Shown: positions 17,664-27,343, counted from the stretch's first letter. The stretch is DNA of 64,000 bases from Rhodococcus globerulus NBRC 14531 (GCF_001894805.1 NZ_BCWX01000005.1:186001-250000); one strand, 5' to 3'. Notes: generated by a model from the sequence alone, not told the origin. Program-made: numbers and translations.

Positions 17664-18428
17664 TCAAGCACTGCCCAGCCATTGCTTCGTGCGTCCGGGA
17701 TGGTTTGTGGCCACCCAACTGACCCCGAGCTCACGGCACAGGTCCACATCCGCCTTGTCGTCGACGGTCCAGCAGTAGGTAGCGCGTCCGGCCGCAGCGG
17801 CGCGGTCCACAAGATCGGGATGCTCTCGCAGCGCCTTGACCGACGGGCCGATCGCCGTCGCTCCCACAGCCGTCGACGCGCCGCCGCCGAGATACCGCGA
17901 CGCATCCCCGAGAAGGACCGTCGGCAGAAGGGGAGCTGCTCGGCGCACGCGCCACACCGCGCTGGCCGAGAAGGACATCACGACGGCCCGGGAATGATCC
18001 GCGGACGGCGGCGACGCTATGCCGAAGCGGTGCAGTTCGGCGAGGAGTTTCGCTTCGACCAGTCCGCCGTACCGCACGGGGTGTTTGGTTTCGATGAACA
18101 GTTTCACCGGACGCGAGAAATCCAGCGCCAAGGTGATGAGTTCGGACAGGGTCAGCAGATCTGCGGGCTCGCCGGTTGATCCGAAGTCGAGTGCGGTCAG
18201 GGAATCGAGGGTCATCTCGCTGACGATGCCGGTGCCGCTGGACGTGCGGTCGACCTTGCGGTCGTGGACACAGACCAGGTGGCCGTCGCGGGTGAGCCGG
18301 ACATCGCACTCGAGCCCGTCTGCCCCTTCTTCGAGGGCAAGCTCGTAGGCGGCAAGCGTGTGTTCCGGCCGCGCAGCCGACGCGCCTCGATGCGCTACGA
18401 CAAGCGGGCCTCGGCGATCCGGGCTCAC
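17664..18428 (-). CDS. Glycerophosphodiester phosphodiesterase (GlpQ1-like)
   Basis: A 254-residue TIM-barrel phosphodiesterase that hydrolyses deacylated phospholipids to glycerol-3-phosphate and an alcohol. The active-site series is clear: VVAHRGASAARPEHTL (His, Arg, Glu), GLECDVRLTRDGHLVCVHD (Glu, Asp, His), and FIETKHP. No signal peptide is seen, so it acts in the cytoplasm. The start is the GTG at 18428, which overlaps the stop of the upstream DUF4328 gene (GTGA). Gene order matches glpQ1 (Rv3842c) and Rv3843c of M. tuberculosis. Confidence 0.92.
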   Translation of the reverse strand: MSPDRRGPLVVAHRGASAARPEHTLAAYELALEEGADGLECDVRLTRDGHLVCVHDRKVDRTSSGTGIVSEMTLDSLTALDFGSTGEPADLLTLSELITLALDFSRPVKLFIETKHPVRYGGLVEAKLLAELHRFGIASPPSADHSRAVVMSFSASAVWRVRRAAPLLPTVLLGDASRYLGGGASTAVGATAIGPSVKALREHPDLVDRAAAAGRATYCWTVDDKADVDLCRELGVSWVATNHPGRTKQWLGSA

Positions 18429-19378
18429 TGAGCGGCTGCTTTTTCCGGCACGGCGTTTTCCAGCACCGATCGTGGAACCGGCACCCATCTGGTCGCGGTG
18501 TCCGGTTCGCCTCGCCAATCCTTGTGCTCGATACGCCGGATCACCGCCAGCAGGAGCGCAGCGGTGACAGCGGCGATCAACGCAATGAAGGCCGAGAGGA
18601 GCACTCCATCGGCCATTGCCTGGAGGCCGGGTCGCGAGCGCCAATACGCGTTCACGACAAGGAGGAAGCCACTGAACGCCCAGAACCCCCACCAGATCTT
18701 GACGAGCCGGCTCCCGCGCGGGTCGCGGCGCACGAGTTCGAGTAGATATACGGGCGGCATCACGAGATTGAGGACCGGCACGGCGCAGCCGACCAGGATT
18801 TCACCGCGTGAGCGCGGATCAGCGCGCTTTTCCCGCGCGTACAGGTCGCGGCGCGCACGTAGCAGCCAACACACCGCGGCCACGGCGGCGAGAACAGCCG
18901 TAAGCAGCCCACCGAGTTGCGTGAAGTAGACGGCGGCGTCCGACAGCCGCAACAACAGTTGTGGGACCAGACGGGTCTGGTTGTACACCAGGATCGTGTA
19001 GCGGCCGAGTTCCGCGAAGACGGCCAACCCGTACAGGACTGCCGCAATGGTGAGCAACGAGCCGACGCGATCGGCCATCCGGTCGGCGCGAGACTCCTCG
19101 GCTGGGCTGGTGTCGACGACGTCGGTGAGTCCCCACGTCGGGACGGCGTCGTATCGGGGCGTCGACGGGTCGGTGCGCGGCGGGTTGGGATCTCCGACGC
19201 CACGTGGTTCCCCGGGGTTGCGGGCGATCCACCGGAAGCCGCGACGGGAGGGGGGCAGATACACGTCGGTGCGGACCGGCATGAGGAGGACACCGCCGCA
19301 GCGGGGACACCATCTACCCGCGGGACCGACGACGGGCCATCGTGCGGCGCACCGTGCGCAGACCTGTAGCTGGTTCAC
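18425..19378 (-). CDS. DUF4328 membrane protein with N-terminal zinc ribbon (Rv3843c-like)
   Basis: A 317-residue protein. The first 40 residues contain two CxxC knuckles (CARC and CPRC), a zinc-ribbon-like element on the cytoplasmic side. Five to six membrane segments follow, including SLLTIAAVLYGLAVFAELG, LLTAVLAAVAAVCWLL and VLLSAFIALIAAVTAALLLAVI, with the DUF4328 motif NLVMPPVYLLEL. The GTG at 19378 is chosen because the reading frame upstream is intergenic in character. It is translationally coupled to the GDPD gene, so the two probably act on the same membrane lipid process; the exact function is unknown. Confidence 0.82.
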   Translation of the reverse strand: MNQLQVCARCAARWPVVGPAGRWCPRCGGVLLMPVRTDVYLPPSRRGFRWIARNPGEPRGVGDPNPPRTDPSTPRYDAVPTWGLTDVVDTSPAEESRADRMADRVGSLLTIAAVLYGLAVFAELGRYTILVYNQTRLVPQLLLRLSDAAVYFTQLGGLLTAVLAAVAAVCWLLRARRDLYAREKRADPRSRGEILVGCAVPVLNLVMPPVYLLELVRRDPRGSRLVKIWWGFWAFSGFLLVVNAYWRSRPGLQAMADGVLLSAFIALIAAVTAALLLAVIRRIEHKDWRGEPDTATRWVPVPRSVLENAVPEKAAAQ

Positions 19379-19506
19379 ACGCTCGATTCTGTCACGCCGT
19401 ATCGGTAACGGCAGCAAATGGTTTCGGAGCTGTTCCGTAACCTGAACTTCATCTCCAGGTACAACTTTGTGCCGATAATGTGACCTGCGACACCGAAAAA
19501 CTCGAG

Positions 19507-19568
19507 TTATCCACACTATCCACAGGTTCATCCCCAGCTTGGGATGAATCCACAGACCTTTATCCACA
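19507..19568 (+). promoter_or_regulatory. Cluster of DnaA boxes
   Basis: Two perfect TTATCCACA boxes (19507-19515 and 19560-19568) and two one- or two-mismatch versions, CTATCCACA (19516-19524) and GAATCCACA (19546-19554), all in the same orientation within 62 nt. An imperfect palindrome (tcatccccagcttgggatga) lies between them. No dnaA, dnaN or rpmH neighbours are present, so this is not the usual oriC; DnaA titration or transcriptional control are options. Confidence 0.7.
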
Positions 19569-19699
19569 GGTCAGGGCTCATGGGTTGTGGGTTTACTGAC
19601 AGGTGTTAGCGAACGATGCACAGGCTCGAGGATGAATTTGACAAGCGGGCGAATTCCCTGTGAATTCGCGGCCGGAGTCCACCGGACAATCCGTTCACG

Positions 19700-19745
19700 C
19701 GGCACCTGGCAGCACTGTGGGACGGCACCTGGCAGCATTGCCAGG
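19700..19745. repeat. Tandem GGCACCTGGCAGCA repeat with hairpin before a start codon
   Basis: The 15-mer CGGCACCTGGCAGCA occurs at 19700-19714 and 19723-19737. The second copy forms a perfect hairpin, CCTGGCA-GCAT-TGCCAGG (19728-19745), ending 2 nt before the ATG at 19748. An inverted copy of the core (TGCCAGGTGC) lies at 19774-19783 inside the gene. Confidence 0.6.
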
Positions 19746-19747
19746 CG

Positions 19748-21535
19748 ATGACTCTCCCGATGACCAAGCCCAGTGCCAGGTGCGTTTTGCCGATCGCACT
19801 CGCGTCGATCGCGATCGCACTCGGTATTCGAACGTGGGTGGCGTCGCAGAACTACTTCTACTGGGACGATCTCATCCTGATCGGACGCGGAGCTCGCTTC
19901 CCCCTCTTCTCGAGCGAACTGCTGCTCTACGACCACGACGGTCACTTCATGCCGGCAGCCTTCTTCCTGACGGGCCTCGTGACGCGAATTGCCCCGTACC
20001 AGTGGGCTCTTCCGGTGATGCTGCTCGTCCTCGGTCAGGCGTTGGCATCACTCGCGCTGCTCCGCACGCTCAGACTGGTGCTCGGATGGCGTCCGGCGCT
20101 GCTGATTCCGTTGCTCGGCTATCTGTTCATCCCGCTCACTCTGCCGGCATTTGCCTGGTGGTCGGCGGCGCTCAATGCGCTTCCCCTGCAGATTGCTCTC
20201 GCCTGGGTGTGCGGCGACGCGATACAACTCGTGCGGACCGGCCGACGGCACTATGCCGTCTCGGGGACCGCTGTTTTTGTGGTCTCGTTGCTGTTCTTCG
20301 AGAAGTCGGTACTCGTGCCGTTTGTGGCGCTCGTGTTCGTCGTCTTGTATCTGCGCACGCAGTCCGACGCGTCGCCGATTCTCACCGCTGCGAAAAAAGC
20401 CAAGGCGCTGTGGATTCCGTGTGCCGTTGTGCTCGCGATCTGGATTCCGGTGTACCTGTTCACCGTCGAATCGCCGGTGACGGGCAACGGTCGCAGCATG
20501 TCCACGGCCCTGCTGCACCACGGAACTTCCTTGGGAATGCTCCCGACTTTGTTGGGTGGGCCGTGGCAGTGGGAGCGATGGATTCCGGGTCCCGCGTGGG
20601 CGAATCCCCCGATGTTCCTGGTCATTGCTGCCTGGATCATGCTTCTCACCGCACTCGTGGTCACCGTGCGCTCCCGACAAGGCGCTGCCTGGATCTGGAT
20701 CTGCGCCGCTGTGTATTTTCTGGCGTCGGTTGCTGCGATGACCGTCACCCGCACCGCCGAGGGCACGACGTACGAATTGGCACAGACTCTGCGGTATTTC
20801 ACGGATTCGGCCACGGTGTTCGCTCTCGCAATTGCGCTCTACTTCGCGGCGCCACCCCGGGTCGAACCCCGCGTCGACTCCCACACCACGGTGCCGATCC
20901 GCGCTATTGCCGTGGGTCTTTCGGTTCTGTTTGTCGTCAGTTCCCTGGTCTCGACATTCTCGTTCGTGAATGTCTGGCGAGAAAGCCCAACCCGTGACTA
21001 TCTTCAGAATGCCCGGGTGTCGTTGGCGCAGAACACGGATACGCCGCTGCTCGATCAGCCGGTCTCGATCTGGGTTCTCCTTCCTTTCACCAACCCGAAC
21101 AACATGGCTTCCCAGGTACTCGGCCCACTGCCCGATCGACCCGAATTTGCTTCCAGTACACCGATTCTGCGACTGATCAACGACAACGGCACTGTCGTCG
21201 ACGGCGAAGTCACGTTCACGCGACGGATTCCCGAGGGCACGGATCCGCAGTGCGGAACACGTGTCGACGGCCCGACAGAACTGACGTTGGACGGACCGTT
21301 GGCCGTCTGGGATTGGACAGTTCAGCTCAACTATCTCGCGAGCGCAGACGGAACGATCGACGTGTCCTTGACCACCGGTGACGCGGTCTCCGTACCCGTG
21401 AAGCAGGGCCTGCACTCGGCATTCGTGCAGGTTGTCGGCGACGGCACAACCGTCAAGGTAGCGCCGCGGACCCCCGGACTGTCACTGTGCCTTGCCGCCG
21501 GACAGGTGGGTGTTGTCGTTCCCGCGCTGCCCTGA
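19748..21535 (+). CDS. Polytopic membrane protein, GT-C-like
   Basis: A 595-residue protein with about 11 membrane segments in residues 10 to 420 followed by a soluble domain of roughly 170 residues. The first extracytoplasmic loop has YFYWDDLILIGRG, with an acidic pair after the first membrane segment as in GT-C glycosyltransferases that use lipid-linked sugars. The C-terminal domain has a pair of cysteines (DPQCGTRV and SLCLAAG). Mannosyl- or arabinosyl-type transfer on the envelope is inference only. There is no clear ribosome-binding site; a hairpin touches the ATG, and a second ATG lies at 19760. Confidence 0.75.
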   Translation: MTLPMTKPSARCVLPIALASIAIALGIRTWVASQNYFYWDDLILIGRGARFPLFSSELLLYDHDGHFMPAAFFLTGLVTRIAPYQWALPVMLLVLGQALASLALLRTLRLVLGWRPALLIPLLGYLFIPLTLPAFAWWSAALNALPLQIALAWVCGDAIQLVRTGRRHYAVSGTAVFVVSLLFFEKSVLVPFVALVFVVLYLRTQSDASPILTAAKKAKALWIPCAVVLAIWIPVYLFTVESPVTGNGRSMSTALLHHGTSLGMLPTLLGGPWQWERWIPGPAWANPPMFLVIAAWIMLLTALVVTVRSRQGAAWIWICAAVYFLASVAAMTVTRTAEGTTYELAQTLRYFTDSATVFALAIALYFAAPPRVEPRVDSHTTVPIRAIAVGLSVLFVVSSLVSTFSFVNVWRESPTRDYLQNARVSLAQNTDTPLLDQPVSIWVLLPFTNPNNMASQVLGPLPDRPEFASSTPILRLINDNGTVVDGEVTFTRRIPEGTDPQCGTRVDGPTELTLDGPLAVWDWTVQLNYLASADGTIDVSLTTGDAVSVPVKQGLHSAFVQVVGDGTTVKVAPRTPGLSLCLAAGQVGVVVPALP

Positions 21536-21562
21536 CGCACCCGCAGTGGCAGAGTTGAGCGC

Positions 21563-22492
21563 ATGGATCTACGTATCTTCACCGAACCCCAACAGGGCGC
21601 TACTTACGAACAACTACTCGCGGTGGCCCAGACGGCCGAAAAGCTCGGGTACGGAGCGTTCTTCCGTTCCGATCACTATCTGGCCATGAATTCCGACGGC
21701 CTTCCCGGACCGACCGACGCGTGGATCACGCTGGCCGGCATTGCCCGCGAGACATCGACGATCCGCCTCGGCACGCTCGTGACGTCGGCAACGTTCCGTT
21801 ATGCCGGCCCGCTTGCCATCTCCGTCGCGCAGGTGGACCAGATGAGTGGTGGCCGCGTCGACTTCGGTATCGGCGCCGGCTGGTACGAAAAGGAGCATGA
21901 GGCGTACGGGATTCCGTTCCCGGCGCTGAAGGACCGCTTCGAACTGCTCGAGGAAACCCTCGACGTGGTGACGGGCTTGTGGCGCACACCCGTCGGCGAG
22001 CAGTTCGACTACGACGGCAAGCACGTTCAGATCAAGAATTCTCCGGCGTTGCCGAAGCCGCACCAGGCCGGCGGACCGCCCATTCTGATGGGCGGCGTCG
22101 GTAAGAAGAAGACACCGGCCTTGGCTGCGCGGTTTGCCGACGAGTTCAATATCCCGTTCCAGTCCGTTGACGCGACCAAGGACATCTTCGGGCTCGTTCG
22201 TCAGGCCTGTGTCGATATCAACCGGGACCCGAGCGAGCTGACGTATTCCAACGCACTGGTCTTGTGCTGTGGACGCGACGAGGCGGAAATAACCAAGCGA
22301 GCTGCTGCCATCGGCCGCGAAGTAGCCGAACTGCGTGAAAACGGCTTGGCGGGAACGCCGTCGGAGCTGGTGGACAAACTCGGAGCATTTGCCGAGGCCG
22401 GTTCAGAGCGTATGTACCTGCAGACGCTTGATCTGAGCGATCTGGATCATCTCGAACTGGTGGCGAGCGAGGTCATGCCGCAGTTGGCGTAG
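21563..22492 (+). CDS. LLM class F420-dependent oxidoreductase
   Basis: A 309-residue TIM-barrel enzyme of the luciferase-like monooxygenase superfamily. RIFTEPQQGATYEQLLAVAQ starts the barrel, FFRSDHYLAM and GTLVTSATFRYAGPLA are typical of the F420-using branch, and DFGIGAGWYEKEHEAYG is the conserved glycine-rich block. Actinobacteria use such enzymes in coenzyme F420-dependent redox reactions on varied substrates. It ends 8 nt before a long hairpin terminator shared with the convergent gene. Confidence 0.92.
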   Translation: MDLRIFTEPQQGATYEQLLAVAQTAEKLGYGAFFRSDHYLAMNSDGLPGPTDAWITLAGIARETSTIRLGTLVTSATFRYAGPLAISVAQVDQMSGGRVDFGIGAGWYEKEHEAYGIPFPALKDRFELLEETLDVVTGLWRTPVGEQFDYDGKHVQIKNSPALPKPHQAGGPPILMGGVGKKKTPALAARFADEFNIPFQSVDATKDIFGLVRQACVDINRDPSELTYSNALVLCCGRDEAEITKRAAAIGREVAELRENGLAGTPSELVDKLGAFAEAGSERMYLQTLDLSDLDHLELVASEVMPQLA

Positions 22493-22500
22493 GCCTTCGG

Positions 22501-22546
22501 CCTGTGCGTCTTTTTGGTAGCGCCCACTACCAAAAAGGCGCACAGG
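22501..22546. terminator. Long bidirectional hairpin, copy A of a three-member family
   Basis: A 20-bp stem (cctgtgcgtctttttggtag against its near-perfect complement, one G-T type mismatch) closes on a cgccca loop. It is flanked by mini-hairpins GGCCTTCGGCC and GGGCGAAGCCC. It lies between the convergent LLM and Rv1733c-like genes and carries T and A runs inside the stem, so it can terminate both. Related copies are at 49846-49893 and 58727-58772. Confidence 0.8.
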
Positions 22547-22556
22547 GGGCGAAGCC

Positions 22557-23150
22557 CTAGCCGTGTGCGTCGAGGAACGCGCGCAGGTCCCGGTCCCACT
22601 GCGCGTCGCGGCTACGGTCCAGCCATACCCGAATCAGCATGAAACCGATGGTCAGCAGCGACATGACGCTGAACCACGTGAAGATTCCGGTCACGACCGC
22701 AGCCACGTCTGCTGCGCTCTGCGTGATCGGGGCAATGGTTTTGTCACCGTTGTTGTCGACGTAGATGTCGACAGAAGTGCCGGCAGGCGTGGTCTCGTCG
22801 ACGGTGATGTCTTCGCGATGAACCTGCCCGTTCCAGTTCCACTGAGCCGGTGCTGTTTCGGTGTTCGCAGGAATGTAATCGGCGGTCGCGACACTGGACG
22901 TGACCGAGTCGCCTGTCGTGACGGCGGCGATGGAATGGGTGCTCCTGGCCTGGTCGGCGATCAGGGCATTCTGGCTTGCCGCCGTAGCGCCGCCTGCCCA
23001 GATGGCAAACGGCACCAGCAGGATCGCAAGAACGATCAAGCCGAAGGACATGAATCCCTCGATGCGATCACTACGCCTGACCATCGGGTCGTGGCCGACG
23101 TGAATGGTGCGTCGGAGCAACGACGCTGTTGCTCGCGTACTAGCGGACAT
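22557..23150 (-). CDS. Rv1733c-like membrane protein
   Basis: A 197-residue protein with two membrane segments (about 34 to 55, SFGLIVLAILLVPFAIWAGG, and 140 to 165, VVTGIFTWFSVMSLLTIGFM) around an extracytoplasmic domain containing QWNWNGQVHREDITVDE. This topology and the trailing WLDRSRDAQWDRDLR match the Rv1733c family of mycobacteria, which has a dormancy-linked member but no known biochemical function. The next gene upstream on the same strand is msrA, 107 nt away. Confidence 0.75.
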   Translation of the reverse strand: MSASTRATASLLRRTIHVGHDPMVRRSDRIEGFMSFGLIVLAILLVPFAIWAGGATAASQNALIADQARSTHSIAAVTTGDSVTSSVATADYIPANTETAPAQWNWNGQVHREDITVDETTPAGTSVDIYVDNNGDKTIAPITQSAADVAAVVTGIFTWFSVMSLLTIGFMLIRVWLDRSRDAQWDRDLRAFLDAHG

Positions 23151-23257
23151 GATGCGCTCAGTTCTCTCGACAAGACACTCTTGCTATCGAGATTCCCTCT
23201 ATTTCGATCTAGTTGCAAGTATTAACGATCGGAATCACATGTGTCCTCCAACACCAA

Positions 23258-23971
23258 CTATTCGCGAGGCGGAAGAATATCGGTCTGTGCCGGCACCTGA
23301 TCTTGGCGCAATAGTCCTACCGGGCAACTGACTCCCGTGGCATGCACTGGGCAATATCCGCCGGGGTTTTTTGCAAGATATTGCTGGTGATAGTCCTCGG
23401 CATAGAAGAAATCACGCAGCGGACCTATTTCCGTCGTAATTGCGCCATAACCGGCGTCAGTCAATCGTTTGCCGAATGCAAGTGCAGATGCGTGCGCGAT
23501 CTGTTCCTGATCTTCGGAAGTCGTGAAAATCGCGGATCGATACTGCGAACCTTGGTCGTTTCCTTGACGCATCCCCTGCGTCGGATCGTGGTTTTCCCAG
23601 AAATGAGCCAGGATCTGCTCGTACGAAATGACGGCCGGATCAAAGACGACGAGAACTACCTCGGTGTGCCCGGTGCGTCCCGAGCAGGTTTCCTCGTATG
23701 TGGGATTGGGGGTGTATCCGCCCGCATATCCGGCAGCGGTGCTGTAGACGCCCGGAAGCTGCCAGAACTCCTTCTCCGCACCCCAGAAACAACCCATACC
23801 GACGACGACGGTCTGCAACCCCTCGGGGAACGGCGGCGTCAGCGGATGCCCGTTCACGTAATGCGCGGCAGGCACTGGCATCGCGGTCTCACGTCCTGGC
23901 AGTGCGTCCTGCGGACTGATCAGGGTGGATTGTGCGGACGCTCGCCCCAGAATGTCGTCGTACCAGCTCAT
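23258..23971 (-). CDS. msrA: Peptide-methionine (S)-S-oxide reductase
   Basis: Repairs oxidised methionine (S-sulfoxide) in proteins. The 237-residue enzyme has the GCFWG active site ([18 protein letters not shown]), the conserved [24 protein letters not shown] block and [21 protein letters not shown]. The C-terminus carries the resolving cysteines ([10 protein letters not shown]). The N-terminus [16 protein letters not shown] parallels the E. coli enzyme, so the start at 23971 is kept although it makes the gene overlap the preceding acyltransferase by 83 nt. Confidence 0.96.
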   Translation of the reverse strand: MSWYDDILGRASAQSTLISPQDALPGRETAMPVPAAHYVNGHPLTPPFPEGLQTVVVGMGCFWGAEKEFWQLPGVYSTAAGYAGGYTPNPTYEETCSGRTGHTEVVLVVFDPAVISYEQILAHFWENHDPTQGMRQGNDQGSQYRSAIFTTSEDQEQIAHASALAFGKRLTDAGYGAITTEIGPLRDFFYAEDYHQQYLAKNPGGYCPVHATGVSCPVGLLRQDQVPAQTDILPPRE

Positions 23972-25088
23972 TCTTTGATTCTACGCGTGAGCGCTTGTTC
24001 CGCCATGCCGTGACGGCTCGGGCACCTGGCAGTTCGACCCAGCGATAGCCGAATTCCGCGACGACCGCCGTGACAACAAGAAAGAGGCCGAAGGCGAGCG
24101 TCGGACCGACGTGGGGGGTCGTGTTCTCGACGACGCGATACAGAATCAGCGTGTGGACGAGGTAGATGATGTAGCTCCGCGTCGACAACCACTTCACGAA
24201 CGCCCAGCGCGTCGGGCCGCCGTCGTAGCGGCCGATGAGGACCACCGCGGCGGCTACGACGGTGATGGTCCACAAATAGTTCTCACCGGCCCAGTAGACG
24301 CGGAACTCGGTGGCCACGAGGATCACGTGAATCTGCGCCAGAACGGCGACGATCAGCCATCGCCCCGGCGCCAGCCGCGCCCACGCGAGGTACATGATCT
24401 GTCCGAGGAAAACCGCCGGGAGTGTCGCCGCGATCTTCGAGAGCATCGGAACGGTGTACGGCATCGGTGCGTAAATGTTGTAGAGCAACACCAGCGAACA
24501 CAGCGCTGCCCCGCCGAGCGGCATGATGACCGGCCGCATCCGCAGAATCGGCCGCATCGCCACGCAGGCAAGGTAGAACAGGAATTGGACGGTCAACGTC
24601 CAGGTCACACCGAGAACAGCCACTTCGGGCGTGAGAAAGAACCCGCCGAGGAAAAAGCTCATCAACGCCTGGGTATTCGAAATACCGTCCTGGCCACTGA
24701 ACATGCCGTTGATACCGAGACGAACCAACAGGATGGCAATCGCAATTGCCACCCAGAATGCCGGTACCAGTCGACTCAATCTGTTGGTCAGGAATTTGCC
24801 CGGCCGATCACGTATCGCGGACCGAGTCACCAGGGCGCCGGTCAACATCATGAACGTCGCGACTCCGACAAAAGACAGGTGCTGATTTAGCTGAGCCGGT
24901 TCGATCAAGGCGCCGTACACGACGTCGATCAGCCACCAACCGGAGCCGAGATCGTCGATGACGTAGAACGAGATGTGGGAGTAGATCACCGCCGCAACAG
25001 CGAGTGCGCGCAGCAGGTCAGCGCCCGGAAGGTACACCCGAGGCGGTGCCGCCTCTGATGACTCCGGGAGAAAAACTGGTGCGGGCAT
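23889..25088 (-). CDS. Acyltransferase-3 family membrane protein
   Basis: A 399-residue polytopic membrane protein. It begins after a short tail with [20 protein letters not shown], the Arg/His start of acyltransferase-3 proteins, and has about ten membrane segments to residue 360; no SGNH domain is attached. Such enzymes acylate sugars or lipids of the envelope. The hydrophilic C-terminal 28 residues are encoded in the stretch that also encodes the start of msrA in another frame, an unusually long same-strand overlap. Confidence 0.87.
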   Translation of the reverse strand: MPAPVFLPESSEAAPPRVYLPGADLLRALAVAAVIYSHISFYVIDDLGSGWWLIDVVYGALIEPAQLNQHLSFVGVATFMMLTGALVTRSAIRDRPGKFLTNRLSRLVPAFWVAIAIAILLVRLGINGMFSGQDGISNTQALMSFFLGGFFLTPEVAVLGVTWTLTVQFLFYLACVAMRPILRMRPVIMPLGGAALCSLVLLYNIYAPMPYTVPMLSKIAATLPAVFLGQIMYLAWARLAPGRWLIVAVLAQIHVILVATEFRVYWAGENYLWTITVVAAAVVLIGRYDGGPTRWAFVKWLSTRSYIIYLVHTLILYRVVENTTPHVGPTLAFGLFLVVTAVVAEFGYRWVELPGARAVTAWRNKRSRVESKNELVRRHSGASVRTIHPDQSAGRTART

Positions 25089-25321
25089 CGAGCAAGTTTA
25101 AGGTTCCGTTCACCTTTACGACGAATTTCCGGATGCCCCAATGTCCGAGATCACGCAGTTTTCGGTTACCCGAACTTTATTGTCAGGGAATGACTACCTG
25201 AGCTGAACTGTTGCAGACCGTGTACGAATGTTATTGGGTGGATACCCAAGATTGATCCGCAATCCAAGCACCATACTCTCGAAGAAGCAGGGCTCACGGA
25301 GCCCGCAAAGAAGGGACCCTC

Positions 25322-25945
25322 GTGTCTGTTTACACGCTGCCGGAACTCCCCTACGACTACGCAGCCCTCGAGCCGCACATCTCGGGCAAGATCATGGAGC
25401 TGCACCACGACAAGCACCACGCGGCATACGTCGCCGGCGCCAACGCTGCACTCGAGAAGCTGGCCGAGGCTCGCGAGAACGACACCATCGCCGCGCAGGC
25501 CAACCTGCTCGAGAAGAACCTGGCTTTCCACCTCGGTGGCCACACCAACCACACCGTTTTCTGGAACAACCTCAGCGCTGACGGTGGCGACAAGCCCGAA
25601 GGCGAACTCGCCGCAGCGATCGACGACAACTTCGGTTCGTTCGATCTCTTCCGCGCACACTTCTCCGCGAACGCCAACGCCATCCAGGGCTCCGGCTGGT
25701 CCATCCTCGCGTGGGATTCCATCGGCGCACGCCTCGTCATCGTCCAGCTCTACGATCAGCAGGGCAACATCTCCATCGGCCTCACGCCGCTGCTGATGCT
25801 GGACATGTGGGAGCACGCTTTCTACCTCGATTACCAGAACGTCAAGGGCGACTACGTCAAGGCATTCTGGAACATCGTGAACTGGAACGACGTCACGGCA
25901 CGCTTCGAGCGCGCTCGCACGCAGACCGCAGGCCTGATCGTCTAG
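25322..25945 (+). CDS. sodA: Superoxide dismutase (Mn/Fe)
   Basis: Dismutates superoxide. The 207-residue enzyme has the N-terminal [19 protein letters not shown], the first metal histidine in [13 protein letters not shown], the second in [13 protein letters not shown], and the Asp/His ligands in [13 protein letters not shown]. No signal peptide is present. It starts with a GTG at 25322 after an AAGGGA ribosome-binding site and has a 233-nt upstream region that should hold its promoter. Its TAG overlaps the stop of the convergent gene by 3 bases. M. tuberculosis also has sodA just after the glpQ1 block. Confidence 0.96.
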   Translation: MSVYTLPELPYDYAALEPHISGKIMELHHDKHHAAYVAGANAALEKLAEARENDTIAAQANLLEKNLAFHLGGHTNHTVFWNNLSADGGDKPEGELAAAIDDNFGSFDLFRAHFSANANAIQGSGWSILAWDSIGARLVIVQLYDQQGNISIGLTPLLMLDMWEHAFYLDYQNVKGDYVKAFWNIVNWNDVTARFERARTQTAGLIV

Positions 25946-27297
25946 TCACGTTCTTCTTGCTCTACGCGGCGGCGCTCCTTCACCAGGGGCGCCGCCGTTT
26001 GCGTCAGCAAGGCACCAGCAAGAAGGGCCGTCGCCACGCCGAACATCAAAGCGATTGTGCGCGAATCCGATCCACTTCCCGGCGCAGGCGTTTGATTCAC
26101 CGCCACAGGATCGGACAGCACCGACATCAGTTGAACCTGCTGCGGAGTGGTCAACGCCGGCAGCCCGGATTTTGCGGTGTCCAACCCGGTCACCAACGAC
26201 GTCGCAACCGACTTGAGAGTCCCGAACCCCTGGGTGATCTGAGTGGTCACATCTTCGAGCATCTGCGGAGCCTGGTCTGCGATCGGAATCAAACCGTCAC
26301 TCAATTGACCGGCAGCGCTGTTCAATTGCGCACTGGCGCCCTGCAATTGGCCGACGGCAGTACGCACCAAATCGCCGAGCGCCGTATCGGGGCCCACCGA
26401 CCCACCCAACATCGACGGCACCGCGTTCAATTGCGCAGTCACGGCGCCCAAGTCGGTACTCACGCTCGCCAATTGCGCCGTAATATCCTGCGGCACCGGC
26501 AATCCACTCAACGCACCGGTCAGCGAATCGATGCGCGACTTGAGATCTGCGGTGGACGACGACGCTTCACCCAACGTCAAGCCGAGCGAGTCTGCGCGCG
26601 TGGCCAATTCCTCCGCCGACCCGGCAGCCTGATCCACGACGCCGGAAACCTGCTCCGCGACACTCGTCAACTGCAACGAACCCGCGCGCGCTGTTTCCAG
26701 GTACGGCAGGATCGTGTCTGCCCCGGCCTTCACCTGGTCGATCGACTTCTCGGCGCCGGCTGTTCCCGCCACCAGCATCTGCGCGGTCACAAGATTTTGA
26801 TCGAATGCCCGACGAGCAGCGGACGTCTGGGACATCAAACCCTTGATACCGTCGGCACTGACCTGCGCCGACACCGCGCTGGTCAGCGCCACCGCCTGCG
26901 CTCCGCCAGAGCCCTGAACCTCGAGGTCGATACTTGCCTGCTGAGGATCCGGGCCCAGCATCGAGGCAACCGCCTCACTGAAATTCTCCGGCACGGTGAG
27001 GGTCGCAAAATAGTTACCGCCGGGGCTGTCCACGACGTGGAATTCGAAGTCTTCACTCGCGCTCAGTGTCTCGACCAGCGTGTCACCGGCGCGTAGTTCC
27101 TCGCCGTCCAGCATGGTTCCGGCATCGGTGTTGACTATCGCAACTGTCCGCGAGTTGTTCTCGCTGCCCGAGAACCACACCCAGCCCGTACCGGCCACCG
27201 CACCCACCACAACAGCTGCCAAACCACCCACCGCCAGCCGTCGACCAAGTAGCGACGGCTGGCGGTGGGTGTTTTCGGTGTTGTTCGCGGTGCTCAT
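25942..27297 (-). CDS. YhgE/Pip-like membrane-anchored coiled protein
   Basis: A 451-residue protein with a membrane segment at residues 20 to 45, a long extracytoplasmic helical region and a single C-terminal membrane segment (about 415 to 435). The first domain ([23 protein letters not shown]) matches the start of YhgE/Pip proteins, the phage-infection/EsaA-like group, and the middle has repeated helical heptads ([23 protein letters not shown]). It lacks the usual block of five C-terminal membrane segments, so it is a shortened version. EsaA-like relatives belong to Firmicute type VII systems; any such link here is speculation. Confidence 0.7.
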   Translation of the reverse strand: MSTANNTENTHRQPSLLGRRLAVGGLAAVVVGAVAGTGWVWFSGSENNSRTVAIVNTDAGTMLDGEELRAGDTLVETLSASEDFEFHVVDSPGGNYFATLTVPENFSEAVASMLGPDPQQASIDLEVQGSGGAQAVALTSAVSAQVSADGIKGLMSQTSAARRAFDQNLVTAQMLVAGTAGAEKSIDQVKAGADTILPYLETARAGSLQLTSVAEQVSGVVDQAAGSAEELATRADSLGLTLGEASSSTADLKSRIDSLTGALSGLPVPQDITAQLASVSTDLGAVTAQLNAVPSMLGGSVGPDTALGDLVRTAVGQLQGASAQLNSAAGQLSDGLIPIADQAPQMLEDVTTQITQGFGTLKSVATSLVTGLDTAKSGLPALTTPQQVQLMSVLSDPVAVNQTPAPGSGSDSRTIALMFGVATALLAGALLTQTAAPLVKERRRVEQEERD

Positions 27298-27343
27298 GGC
27301 CGAGACGATAGATGGCGATCTTGTAGAAATACTGAGAGTTACC

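Larger units (their letters stand above)
19379..19747. other. Intergenic region, 369 nt, with DnaA-box cluster and short repeats
   Basis: No gene is visible between the divergent DUF4328 and polytopic membrane protein genes. It holds four DnaA-box-like sites at 19507-19568, a perfect 8-bp inverted repeat (gcgaattc/gaattcgc, 19649-19669), and the tandem GGCACCTGGCAGCA repeats at 19700-19737. Confidence 0.7.

Noticed and set aside
19501..19570. Chromosome origin (oriC)
   Set aside because: DnaA boxes are present but there are no dnaA, dnaN, recF or rpmH genes and no obvious AT-rich unwinding region next to them.
19660..20997. Plus-strand frame of 445 codons, and the 455-codon minus-strand frame at 20048-21415
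   Set aside because: Both are shadows of the polytopic membrane protein gene; only the 19748 frame shows membrane segments and sensible composition.
25711..27096. Plus-strand 461-codon frame across sodA and the YhgE-like gene
   Set aside because: It is very Arg/His-rich and opposite to two supported genes, the typical look of a high-GC antisense frame.
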